Below, piece by piece: positions 17,480 to 25,872 of a DNA stretch of 64,000 bases. Each line of letters begins with the position of its first letter. Position 1 is the first letter of the stretch. The position numbers and the translations under genes are program-made. The stretch comes from JAVBMJ01 sp031551275. GTDB lineage: Bacteria > Bacteroidota > Bacteroidia > Bacteroidales > Rikenellaceae. Under the pieces are notes generated by a model. That model was not told where the DNA came from. It worked only from the letters and a program-made list of their open reading frames with translations, and did no database searches. Where the stretch lies: NCBI GenBank assembly GCA_031551275.1, contig JAVBNX010000001.1, forward strand, positions 62,001 through 126,000, given 5' to 3'.

Positions 17480-18817
17480 TTAGAACTCGGCGACCACCGG
17501 TTTGTTCTCCATCCAGTCGAGCATGTTCAACACCAGGAAGTTCCAGTTCTGGAAGCCTTTGTTCAGGATCGGGTCGCCGTTGTCGGGCTGGTAGTACTCG
17601 TGCAGGGCCCCGGTCTTCTGGAAGTCGCGGCCGAACATAACGATCGTTTTGGAAGCCAGCTCTTGCGCGTCCTGTTTGAAGCCGTATTTGACCAAGCCCC
17701 TCCATGTCATGTAGTTGGAGATGCCCCAAACCGGGCCCAGCCACGACGAGGGGTTGCTGCTCGCCTTGACGTTGTACTGCTTCTCGAGTTTGGAGAGGGT
17801 GCGCACCCCGGCGGCGCAGTTGAAGGTCTTGGGGTTGCGGTAGTGCTCCTTGACCATGCGCTCGGCCTGCTCGGGGGTGGCGATACCGGCCCACATGGCC
17901 ATAAAGCCCGACCATACGTCGATCCGCTGGATCAAACAGTCCCACTCCCTTTGCGCGCCCATGTGGTAGGCGACTTTGTCGTCGATGCGGGGCAACAGAT
18001 TGATGTCCACGCTGTAATAGAAGCCGTCGCGCTCATCCCAGCAATGCTCGCGGATCGCGGCCTTCAGGTCGGCGGCCCACTGGTCGTAGTCGGCCTTGAT
18101 CTCGTCCAGGCCCAGCTTACCCGCCAGGAAACTCATCGCCTCGAGCTCCTTGTACATCATGGTGTTGAGGTAGATGTTGGCCGAGCTTTTGTTGGGGCGG
18201 TAGAATGTGCAGGGGTCGTTGTCCACCCCGATCATGATATCCGTGATCCAGAAATACAAGCCCGTCGGGCGGTGGAACTGGCGCGTGCGGTAGCCGTTCA
18301 TGAAGTATTGCAATTTGGCAAAGTCCTCCCTCAGCCACTCCGCGTCGCCGCCGTCGGTGAAGTTGATCAGAAAGGCGGCGTGCTGGGCCAGGCAGGGCTT
18401 GTGCATGTTCTCGGCGAACATATCCTTCGGACGCAGTGACGCGGGATCCACGCCCCGCTGCAGGATGATGGGGATCCAACCTTCACCCCCGCAGTAGGAG
18501 AGGTAGTTGAGAATGCAACCCTGCTCGTAGGTCAACGCCTCCTTTTGGTCGGCCTTGTTGCCCTTGTCGGTCAAAACCTGGCGCAGGGCGATGTCGCACA
18601 GCCACGAATCCCAGTCCCAGAGGCAATCGTTGTAGTTCTCGCTCCCGGCGGTCAAAAAGGGATAGGCCAAACCGTTGCCCGCCTCGCGGTACATCAGTTT
18701 GAAATCCTTGCCGATGTTGTCGCGGATCACTCCGCTGAAGGGTTTCCAATCGGGGGCCTGGGCGGCGGAAGCGGCTACGGTCAGGGCGGCGAGCGCGGTG
18801 GTCAGCAGTTTTTTCAT
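17480..18817 (-). CDS. GH63/MGH1-like (alpha/alpha)6 glycoside hydrolase, copy 2
   Basis: This 445-residue secreted protein (signal peptide ending AASAAQA, no lipobox) is clearly a duplicate of the next gene. They share WDWD, GVDNDPCTFYRP, CWDERDGFYYSVDI, REWDCLIQRI, MVKEHYRNP and SSWLGPVWGISNYMTWRGL. At DNA level, tracts of more than 40 bases are almost identical (for example around 18008 and 16662), so duplication or gene conversion was recent. The differences lie mainly in the 80-150 region, which may line the substrate pocket (FINFTDGGDAEW here against FIVQQEGGDAEW). It is predicted to trim a terminal alpha-linked sugar in the periplasm after import by the SusCD system. Confidence 0.75.
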   Translation of the reverse strand: MKKLLTTALAALTVAASAAQAPDWKPFSGVIRDNIGKDFKLMYREAGNGLAYPFLTAGSENYNDCLWDWDSWLCDIALRQVLTDKGNKADQKEALTYEQGCILNYLSYCGGEGWIPIILQRGVDPASLRPKDMFAENMHKPCLAQHAAFLINFTDGGDAEWLREDFAKLQYFMNGYRTRQFHRPTGLYFWITDIMIGVDNDPCTFYRPNKSSANIYLNTMMYKELEAMSFLAGKLGLDEIKADYDQWAADLKAAIREHCWDERDGFYYSVDINLLPRIDDKVAYHMGAQREWDCLIQRIDVWSGFMAMWAGIATPEQAERMVKEHYRNPKTFNCAAGVRTLSKLEKQYNVKASSNPSSWLGPVWGISNYMTWRGLVKYGFKQDAQELASKTIVMFGRDFQKTGALHEYYQPDNGDPILNKGFQNWNFLVLNMLDWMENKPVVAEF

Positions 18818-18827
18818 GTCGTGCGGA

Positions 18828-20762
18828 TTATTTCAAAGTGACTTCTTCGATGTTCTTGTTGTTTGCCGAGACCACGTTGTGGCTGCCCACGTTGCCGATG
18901 GTGGCCGCAGGGCCCCACCGATAGTCGTTGCCGGAGATCTCCACGTCGCGGCAGTTGTGCAGGATAAAGGTCTTCTCCGCCGGATCGGCCGCCGGATAGT
19001 CCGTGCTGCGGGTAATCGTGTTGTTGCGGAAGACGAAATTCTTGATCGAACGGGCGTTGACCAGCGTGCGGGAGAAGGCGTCGATCGTGTTGTTCTCGAA
19101 GACGATGTTGTGGTGGTAGTAGTAGTTGGTGTCGATCCGGCAGTCCACCTCGGGCACGATGTGCATCACCGCGGCGTTGCCCACGGCCAGGCCCTGGTCG
19201 GCGAAGTAGTTGTTGCGGATGGTCAGGTTCCTCACCGGGCCAGACTCGAACCAGTAGTTGGCGTCCCCGGCGGTCATGATCCCCGCGTAGGTGCACTTCA
19301 CAAAGCGGTTGTTCTCGACCAGGCACTCGCCCGCCGTGGAGACCAAAATGCCCCGCGCGCGGTTTTGCCGTACCTCGCAGCCCCTCATCAGGAAATTGGG
19401 CTGGCAGGTCAGGTTCTCGGCCACGGAGGACTCCTTCAAGCGGCCGTCCATGCTCTCCTTAAAGGTAACCTCGAAGTAGAAGTCGTTCACGTCCCTGACC
19501 GAGGCGACCGTCAGCGTGTCGTAGCCCTGCAGGTTGAAGCGGTTGGTCAGCGCGATCCGTTCGCCGGGCTGGGCGAAATCGAAGCCCTGGTGCTGGGAGT
19601 GGCCCCGGTTCATGCCCAGGGTGTGGCTGTCGACCACCCCGTCGATCTCGGCGTAGATGCCGTGCACGTTGGTCGCGTCGTCCAGCATATTCTCGAACAC
19701 GCAATCCTCCAGGGTAATAAGGCCCTTGCAGGAGACGAAGTGGGTCGCGTCGGCGCCGGTGGTGACCAGGCGCTCCGATCCGGGAGGCAGCAGGACGTTG
19801 TAACGCTTCAGGGTCACGTCCTCGCTGCGTTCGCAGACCAGGGCCATGCCCGAGGCGTGGTGGACGGTCACGTCCTCGATCAGCACATCCTTGCAATGGG
19901 TCAGGCAGATGGCGGGCGAGAGGCGGTTCTTGTTCTTGATGCCCACGCTGACGAAGACCCAATCCATATCGGGCAGCACCTCGCAGGCGTCGAACAGGCG
20001 CACCACGTTATCGCCCATATCTTTGGCCGTGGCCCTTTTGTTGAGCTTCCTGTTCCAGAGCGTGGCGAAGGTCTCCCACTCCTTGCAGAACGCGGGGGCC
20101 TTGGTGGCGGGGTCGTACCAGATGTTCCAGTTGATGTTCTGCTCCCAGATCACATCCTTCTGCATGGGCGGGGCCATGAACCACCAGTAGGTGGTGGTCG
20201 GCGTGCGTTTGTTGGAGTAGACCAGCTCGTCGCCCTGGATCTCCCAGCGGCACTCGTCGAGTATCTTCAAATCGAACGCGTTCTGCGCGGGGTAAACGCC
20301 TACCACCTGCCCTTGCAGGAAGAAGGGGAAGGCCCAGTCGATCGAGAAATTCCTCAGCGTTATGTTCTCGCATCCCGAGACGCTGAAGGGCACCATCTGG
20401 TCGTGGCAGATGAAGCGCGCCCCGCCCCCGTCGATCTCGAAGTTCTTCATGTCGTGCAGGGGGAATACCACGCGCTTGAGCCCGTCGTCGTTGTTGGTAA
20501 TGTTGAGGTAGTACTCGTCCGCCTTTTCGGGGTAGATGTCGTACACCCCGGCGGGGATGAGCAGTTTGGCGGCCTTCTGCTCTTTGCAGGCCTGAAGGGC
20601 GCGCAGCAAAGCGGGCGTGTTGTCGATTCCTTCTTTCAGGCCGTAGTCGGCCGCGTTGATCACGGCGGTGCCCTGCGAGCAGGCTGCCAGGGCCAGGGAG
20701 AAGGCTGCGAGCATCAATCCCCTAATTCCACAGGGGCGTTTTGTAAGTCGGGTAGGTTTCAT
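18828..20762 (-). CDS. GH110-like alpha-1,3-galactosidase lipoprotein
   Basis: A 644-residue right-handed parallel beta-helix lipoprotein (Cys28 in LALAACS). Family GH110 traits are the opening INAADYGLKEGIDNTPALLRA, the helix block FPLHDMKNFEIDGGGARFICH (about 100-120), and the active-site region ADATHFVSCKG then MLDDATNVHG (D361, D362). After that come many N-rich rungs (VENNRFVKC, IRNNYF, FENNTIDAF, FRNNTITRS). GH110 enzymes of Bacteroides remove alpha-1,3-linked galactose, including blood-group B and linear B structures, with inversion. In this locus, among rhamnosidases, it may instead act on galactose in a microbial or plant glycan. It is 10 bases upstream of the GH63-like pair. Confidence 0.78.
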   Translation of the reverse strand: MKPTRLTKRPCGIRGLMLAAFSLALAACSQGTAVINAADYGLKEGIDNTPALLRALQACKEQKAAKLLIPAGVYDIYPEKADEYYLNITNNDDGLKRVVFPLHDMKNFEIDGGGARFICHDQMVPFSVSGCENITLRNFSIDWAFPFFLQGQVVGVYPAQNAFDLKILDECRWEIQGDELVYSNKRTPTTTYWWFMAPPMQKDVIWEQNINWNIWYDPATKAPAFCKEWETFATLWNRKLNKRATAKDMGDNVVRLFDACEVLPDMDWVFVSVGIKNKNRLSPAICLTHCKDVLIEDVTVHHASGMALVCERSEDVTLKRYNVLLPPGSERLVTTGADATHFVSCKGLITLEDCVFENMLDDATNVHGIYAEIDGVVDSHTLGMNRGHSQHQGFDFAQPGERIALTNRFNLQGYDTLTVASVRDVNDFYFEVTFKESMDGRLKESSVAENLTCQPNFLMRGCEVRQNRARGILVSTAGECLVENNRFVKCTYAGIMTAGDANYWFESGPVRNLTIRNNYFADQGLAVGNAAVMHIVPEVDCRIDTNYYYHHNIVFENNTIDAFSRTLVNARSIKNFVFRNNTITRSTDYPAADPAEKTFILHNCRDVEISGNDYRWGPAATIGNVGSHNVVSANNKNIEEVTLK

Positions 20763-20775
20763 GTTGTGGGTTAGT

Positions 20776-22197
20776 CTATAACATTTTATAGATCTTGTTG
20801 GCCGTGTTGGCCAGTGATCCGGGAGTATTTTCGTTGATTTGATCTCCTATTTCGTAGGGGCGCGGCGACCAGCTTCCGACTCTGATCTGCATGCCCTGTT
20901 CGTAGATTCCGGTGTTGATGAGCCATTGCGTACAGGCTACAAGGGTGTTTCCGTAAAGCACGTTGGGGTTGCTGCTCGAGGACCTGATGTAGGAAGTGAG
21001 CGTGGTTCCGCTGCACACCATCTCGTCGTAGTTGCTCTTGTAGCCCGCCTCGACCACGTTGATCCCCAATTGGACCCCTTTGGTCTTGAGCATTTCCCTG
21101 TGTTTGAGAAGGACCGTCTTTACATAGTCCAGGTCGTAACGCCAGTCCACGTCCATGTAGACGATGGTGGGCTTGAATCCCTGTTCGGTCAAATAATCGA
21201 TGTAATCGGAGAGGTAATCGACCGATTTATAGAGCGCGGAGGCCAGTGCGGTCTTCCTTTCGGCGTATGCGCGGTAGAAATTGTGCCAGTAATTGGCCCC
21301 GTCGTAAAGCGAGGGGTCGATGGCGTAGATCTCCTTGACGGAGCTCTGGTCCCTCCATTCCCAGCCGACCACCACGTTCCAGTGGATGCCGACCTTGGGC
21401 ATCTTGTCTCCCCATTTGGTCTTGGCTACTTGCAGGTAGAGGGCGTAGTCTTCCCTCAGGGTCGCCAACAGGTTGTTGAAGGGCTTGCGGTAACGGGAGT
21501 TCATGTTGTTGTATTTCAAAGCCGCCGTGATCTTCTGGTCGATGGTCCCGGGGGTATCGTGCAAGACGTCGGGATCGATCTCGGGCACGAGGTTGGGCTG
21601 CCGTTCGTCGAAGATGAGCATATCGGGAATAAAGTCCTTGCGGTCCTTGTTCACGAACCAGCCTTTTTGGTCGGGGTTGGTCCTGCCGTCGAGGACGCTG
21701 GCTGTCAGCCTGAAGATGGATGCAAAAATATTGGTCCCGTCCACCGTTTTGCCGTTCAATTCGGCCTCGGCCAGTTTGTCGCCGCTGATGGGTTGGGTCA
21801 TGCCGGGCATCTCGACCGAGATGCGGATGCCTTCATCCCTCATCACGGAGAGAAAACCGCCGTTCTCTTTCAAAAAGTTGACCTCGCTCGCGTAGATCGA
21901 GAAATATCCGCCGGACTCCTTGAGGTTTTCGATCAGTTGGGGATACAGCTCCTTTTTGCCGAAACTCTCGTCCAAATGGGCGTTCACATAGTCGTAGCTG
22001 GGCTGCGGTTTGTACCACTCGGCGCTCTTGGTCTGGTTGGCGACAAAGGAGAAGATGGGGAATTCGGGGTGGTAAGGCGTCTCTTCGCCCCCGCCGGGAT
22101 TGGGATTCCCGCCCGCATCTTTACTGCAACCAGCCATCAGGGCGGCGGCAAACGCCGCCGCCACTCCGGCTTTCAAAACTTTTTTTGCAAGTATCAT
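20776..22197 (-). CDS. Family X lipoprotein, copy 5; putative TIM-barrel glycosidase
   Basis: The longest member (473 residues), separated from the four tandem copies by 11.5 kb. It has a lipoprotein signal (Cys24 in LMAGC) and a Gly/Pro/Asn linker. Core residues are E105 (IYASEVN), E129 (ISVEMPGMTQ), D197/E198 (FDERQPN), H272, E280 (GWEWRDQ) and D349/D351 (MDVDWRYD). The insertion around 300-322 (ANYWHNFYRAYAERKTALAS) is specific to this copy. It is first of the five in transcription order and follows the metalloprotease-like gene by 17 bases that contain a perfect 12-bp palindrome (22203-22214). It may be the surface-exposed, chain-cleaving member, which is speculation. Confidence 0.8.
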   Translation of the reverse strand: MILAKKVLKAGVAAAFAAALMAGCSKDAGGNPNPGGGEETPYHPEFPIFSFVANQTKSAEWYKPQPSYDYVNAHLDESFGKKELYPQLIENLKESGGYFSIYASEVNFLKENGGFLSVMRDEGIRISVEMPGMTQPISGDKLAEAELNGKTVDGTNIFASIFRLTASVLDGRTNPDQKGWFVNKDRKDFIPDMLIFDERQPNLVPEIDPDVLHDTPGTIDQKITAALKYNNMNSRYRKPFNNLLATLREDYALYLQVAKTKWGDKMPKVGIHWNVVVGWEWRDQSSVKEIYAIDPSLYDGANYWHNFYRAYAERKTALASALYKSVDYLSDYIDYLTEQGFKPTIVYMDVDWRYDLDYVKTVLLKHREMLKTKGVQLGINVVEAGYKSNYDEMVCSGTTLTSYIRSSSSNPNVLYGNTLVACTQWLINTGIYEQGMQIRVGSWSPRPYEIGDQINENTPGSLANTANKIYKML

Positions 22198-22214
22198 CTG
22201 TTAACAAATTTGTT

Positions 22215-24335
22215 TCAAATTACCCGCCCCCGGATGATCGTGTGGATCGGGCCTTCGACGAATGAGGTGCTGTTTACCGGCACACCCTGAACAATCAGCG
22301 TATGAGTTCCTGCAGGCAGAGTCAGCGTTTTGGAAACATTCCCGTTTCCAAAGTCGGAGAACAGGTCGTTGGGCCGCCTATTGGCATTTACCGTTCCGGT
22401 AAAATTGCCTACCTGCATATATACTTCATTGAGCACGGCGGTTGTAAATATGAACTCACACTCCATCTCCTGCTCGAGACTCATGGTAAAGTACCATTTA
22501 TCTCCTTTATTTCCCAATCCCATAGGCACGTATGCGGAATAGAACACATCGCTGTTATAGGTAAAATCGCTGTCATGGGTTCCAACAGGGAAGGGAGATG
22601 ATGAGGATCTGCCCAAAGCAGGATTATCCTTATTTACCCCGTAGTCGATGATCACGCATGGGTTCGACCAGGGCGCCACAGGGGATTTAGGCGTACTTGC
22701 AATCCGGGCATATTTCATTTCGTGCTGCCGTCCATAGTCCCATGTGGAGACGCTGTAAAAAGGCATACCCATTAAGAGCATATTATTCCACCTACCGTTC
22801 ACATAATCATAAACTGTCCAGCGATAACCCGATCCTTCGAATTCCGCATCGACGATAGAGTGTATCATGAAACTCCCGTGTTGAAAACGCGTCTTATTGA
22901 GCTGTATTGTATCCGTAATCTGCCCGCCGAGACTTAATATTGCTGGTGCACTCCAATTCAACAGTTTGCAAATATTGGTCGTGTCTGACAATGCACCGTA
23001 TGCGGCGATTCGTCTGAATTCGTTTTTATGTTGATCCCCTAATAACCAGAACGCAAGATCCTTAGAGTGAGATGAGAGGTCTTCCCAGCCGTCGACGATT
23101 TTTCTCTGCCATTTGTATGTGATCGTACTTCCAGGGATATTGCAGGCTGCATCCGTAACAGAAGGTATAGTAACTTGTGTCACTATGTAATACGCTGTTT
23201 CGATTACCTCCGGTATCGATCCGGCAGTTAAACTGGGCGTTTCGACGGTTATGCTTTTTTCCACCTCGAATTTAGCTATACCGCCTTTTAAAGTCACTAC
23301 GGCCTTAACTCCCTTGGCACCGGTAGTGGTAAACTTTATTTTTATGCTGTTACCTGTCTTGGAAATTATAGTATAGCCACCACCCCACACTGTCCATTCG
23401 ATATTAGTACAATCACTTGGCGCATTAACAGTAAATGTCGACTCCGTATTTGTTAATACCGTTGCCTGCCCGCTAATAGCCAAGTTAGGATTTGGGGGGT
23501 AAAGCGCACAGACAGCCAATACATCATTAGGTGAAAACGATGCAAATGCTGTTTTAAGATTGTCTTTGACCATCACAGAACTATCATCATTATAATGATG
23601 AGCTGTCCCATCAATATAATCTCCGCTCCCTTCGTACACATCAGGGGTTAAACCCTGTATAAAGGCCCAATTACTTTCCATATGGCCCAAACCTATGCAA
23701 TGCCCCAAGAGGTGAACGATCTGCATTACCCTGTGGTTCTGCCCAAAACCGGATGGGAAAATATAATCAGGATTGATTTTTATGGTTGCGCCCGGAGAAC
23801 CATATGCTGGAATGCTGGCTTCGGAGAAATACATATTCATATTCGGATTATGTATATAGCTCCAATCGTAAATTGAAATGTCACTTCCGGTATAATCAAC
23901 TACTTGAAATCGTATATTACTCCCGCTTATCGCATTCCATTTAGCAACCGCTGTTTGCAAAGCATTATTCCAAACACCGCTTTGGTATGTTTTCAAAGTA
24001 TAATCCATCCCAACCTTTATGGTAGATTGTTTCTCATATGAAACCAATTTATCTCTACCATAGTAATATTGCTTTGTTTTTTGCTGTTCGAGGCACTGCT
24101 CGATATAATCTTTAGGGATGGCGATGTCGCCCTCCACCAGGTAGTTTTCGTCGAAAGCCACCATCGAGGTGGTGTCGTAGCCGAGCGAGGCGATAAAATC
24201 CCTGTGCCGGTCGGCTTGTGTCTGTTCAGCCGAAATTTGCTGATCCGTTCCCGCGATCTCTTTTGCGCACGATACCACATACAGTGCCGTGATAATCGGC
24301 AAAATATTCCACACAAATCGTAAAACTCTTTTCAT
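22215..24335 (-). CDS. M57-like metalloprotease-fold lipoprotein with degenerate HEIGH motif
   Basis: The 706-residue lipoprotein (Cys23 in YVVSCAKE) has a pro-like segment with FDENYLVEGDIAIPKD, typical of Bacteroidota 'protease B'/M57 proteins. A metalloprotease-like domain follows, then Ig-like beta modules and a C-terminal beta domain ending in a TLPAGTHTLIVQG strand. The zinc site reads HLLGHCIGLGH (residues 208-218): all three His ligands of HExxHxxGxxH are kept, but the catalytic Glu is Leu209. The codon is CTC and two base changes would be needed for Glu, so this is not a simple sequencing slip. G+C is visibly lower than in the neighbours, suggesting separate acquisition. Likely a binding or structural role rather than proteolysis. 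Confidence 0.72.
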   Translation of the reverse strand: MKRVLRFVWNILPIITALYVVSCAKEIAGTDQQISAEQTQADRHRDFIASLGYDTTSMVAFDENYLVEGDIAIPKDYIEQCLEQQKTKQYYYGRDKLVSYEKQSTIKVGMDYTLKTYQSGVWNNALQTAVAKWNAISGSNIRFQVVDYTGSDISIYDWSYIHNPNMNMYFSEASIPAYGSPGATIKINPDYIFPSGFGQNHRVMQIVHLLGHCIGLGHMESNWAFIQGLTPDVYEGSGDYIDGTAHHYNDDSSVMVKDNLKTAFASFSPNDVLAVCALYPPNPNLAISGQATVLTNTESTFTVNAPSDCTNIEWTVWGGGYTIISKTGNSIKIKFTTTGAKGVKAVVTLKGGIAKFEVEKSITVETPSLTAGSIPEVIETAYYIVTQVTIPSVTDAACNIPGSTITYKWQRKIVDGWEDLSSHSKDLAFWLLGDQHKNEFRRIAAYGALSDTTNICKLLNWSAPAILSLGGQITDTIQLNKTRFQHGSFMIHSIVDAEFEGSGYRWTVYDYVNGRWNNMLLMGMPFYSVSTWDYGRQHEMKYARIASTPKSPVAPWSNPCVIIDYGVNKDNPALGRSSSSPFPVGTHDSDFTYNSDVFYSAYVPMGLGNKGDKWYFTMSLEQEMECEFIFTTAVLNEVYMQVGNFTGTVNANRRPNDLFSDFGNGNVSKTLTLPAGTHTLIVQGVPVNSTSFVEGPIHTIIRGRVI

Positions 24336-24387
24336 GGCAATTTTATTTTAGATTCAGGTAAGTGCATCGTGACTGGGTGAATTTGGT

Positions 24388-24419
24388 AAAAAATGCGGGC
24401 AGGCAATGCCTGCCCGCAT
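24388..24419 (-). terminator. Intrinsic terminator inside PUL1
   Basis: A perfect 12-base stem (ATGCGGGCAGGC at 24393-24404 with GCCTGCCCGCAT at 24408-24419) has a 3-base loop. On the minus strand it is followed by a run of Ts (A tract at 24388-24392 on the plus strand). It lies 17 bases after the stop of the lipoprotein gene at 24436. It should end or sharply reduce transcription between the SusCD transport genes and the downstream enzyme genes. Confidence 0.85.
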
Positions 24420-24435
24420 GAAAATTTCGACGTTA

Positions 24436-25779
24436 TTACAGAGCAGCTGCAGACCTGAATGTCAGGCACAAGTCGCCCATTTCAAGCAGGTCGTCCGTTG
24501 CATTGTAGAGAAGCTGCTCCACGTAAGTGGTGCTGCCTGCCACTTTGGATTTGAGGACAACCGAATAGGTACCGACGTTGCTCATACTCTGCTCGGCTAC
24601 CTGGAGTACCACCCACTTGCTGCCAGGATCGAGTCCGGGTGCGCTGTTCACACAGAACGCTTGAGCTTCTGCCGGAGTAGCGCGCTCATCTTCAGTGGGG
24701 AAAGAAACTTCAGGATCGGTACTGGTCAGATAAAGTTTGAATTTGCAATTAGGAGCCCATACAGGAATGCCCGGGGGCACACCGAAAGGCTGGAACGTCG
24801 CACGGACGCCGTCCATACCGAGCGAATAATAATCGAACAGATCGGGGTCTACGCCGGGGCCCCAGAATGCAAACCATGAGGTAAGCGCACACATACCCTG
24901 AATCCTAAATTTATTGTTACCCTCCGTGAAGTTGAAGGTCGGATTCTTCAGCAAAGGAATACACATCGCGGCATATGCCTGGTTCGGACGCACCCTGTAA
25001 GTGAAAAGCGGAGTCGCGTCATTACCTGCAGCTTCATTGGCAGCAGTGTATTCGCACACCATGATATAGCACGACGGGTTAAGATTAAAAGCGTATATGG
25101 TCTCGGCATCCCATATCCAACGAGTATCCCCGCTCGATTCCAGGTTCACATGCCTGAGTATATAGTCCTTTCCGCCCTCCAAGACAAATTCGGTCAGCTG
25201 ATTGGCATCCTGTGTATTGGCTGCCGTAGGATCCGGCCGTGTACCGTTGCCGTCCAAGGGAGTCGGGCCGGTGTAAACAAAAGCAGGCTTATGAACGCCG
25301 GTCGAACTCATATGAAAATCGGGGAGCCGCAATGTATACAGACCGCGACCCACACCGGCGGGAGTGGTCAGACTGCTCGTGTTGCCGAGGCCTTCGATCT
25401 TGATCTTAACGCCTGCGCCGTCGGACAGCGGGGTAAAGAAAGCCAGTTCCACACCGTTTTGCGAAATGGTCAGCTCGTCGCCCTCGTTGAGCAGGATACC
25501 GCTGGCGAACTGGTTGGTAACGGTCATCTCGACACCGTTCTTCTCGACCAGGTACTTGCCCGACTCGATGGTAAAGGTTTCAGCGGCGCTAACCACATCG
25601 ACTGCGGGGAAGTTGGCAGCGGGGATGCTGATGGTCTTGGTGGCGTACTGGGTACTGTTGCCGTAGTTAACGGGTTCCGGCTCGGGCTCGGGCTCGGGGT
25701 CAGTGCCGTCACTGCCGCCGCAAGCTGCCATGGATACTGCGACAAACGTCGCCATCATCAGATACAGAATTTTTTTCAT
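24436..25779 (-). CDS. Lipoprotein of unknown function in the SusCD operon
   Basis: I do not recognise this 447-residue protein. It has a lipoprotein signal (Cys19 in SMAACGG) followed by a short acidic (Glu-Pro)n spacer (DPEPEPEPEPEP) that would hold the rest off the membrane. The body is mostly predicted beta structure with no obvious catalytic motif. Position directly after SusD is typical for SusE/SusF-like or other surface glycan-binding proteins, and Trp/Phe-rich tracts (RWIWDAETIYAF, SWFAFWGPGVDPD) would suit sugar binding. It is the last gene before the intrinsic terminator, so it is probably made at the same level as the transporter. Binding protein is inference. Confidence 0.72.
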   Translation of the reverse strand: MKKILYLMMATFVAVSMAACGGSDGTDPEPEPEPEPVNYGNSTQYATKTISIPAANFPAVDVVSAAETFTIESGKYLVEKNGVEMTVTNQFASGILLNEGDELTISQNGVELAFFTPLSDGAGVKIKIEGLGNTSSLTTPAGVGRGLYTLRLPDFHMSSTGVHKPAFVYTGPTPLDGNGTRPDPTAANTQDANQLTEFVLEGGKDYILRHVNLESSGDTRWIWDAETIYAFNLNPSCYIMVCEYTAANEAAGNDATPLFTYRVRPNQAYAAMCIPLLKNPTFNFTEGNNKFRIQGMCALTSWFAFWGPGVDPDLFDYYSLGMDGVRATFQPFGVPPGIPVWAPNCKFKLYLTSTDPEVSFPTEDERATPAEAQAFCVNSAPGLDPGSKWVVLQVAEQSMSNVGTYSVVLKSKVAGSTTYVEQLLYNATDDLLEMGDLCLTFRSAAAL

Positions 25780-25872
25780 GTTTGAAAAGGTTAATTGGTT
25801 TGAAATGGGTTTTGCGTGTGTTTAGTTTTTAATTATTTTAAGAACGTGTGTGCAAAACGGGGGTTATTGCTT

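Noticed and set aside
22203..22214. 12-base palindrome AACAAATTTGTT between the protease-like gene and family X copy 5
   Set aside because: It is short and A/T-rich within a lower-G+C segment. Chance is likely, and it has no -7 element or T tract to support a role.
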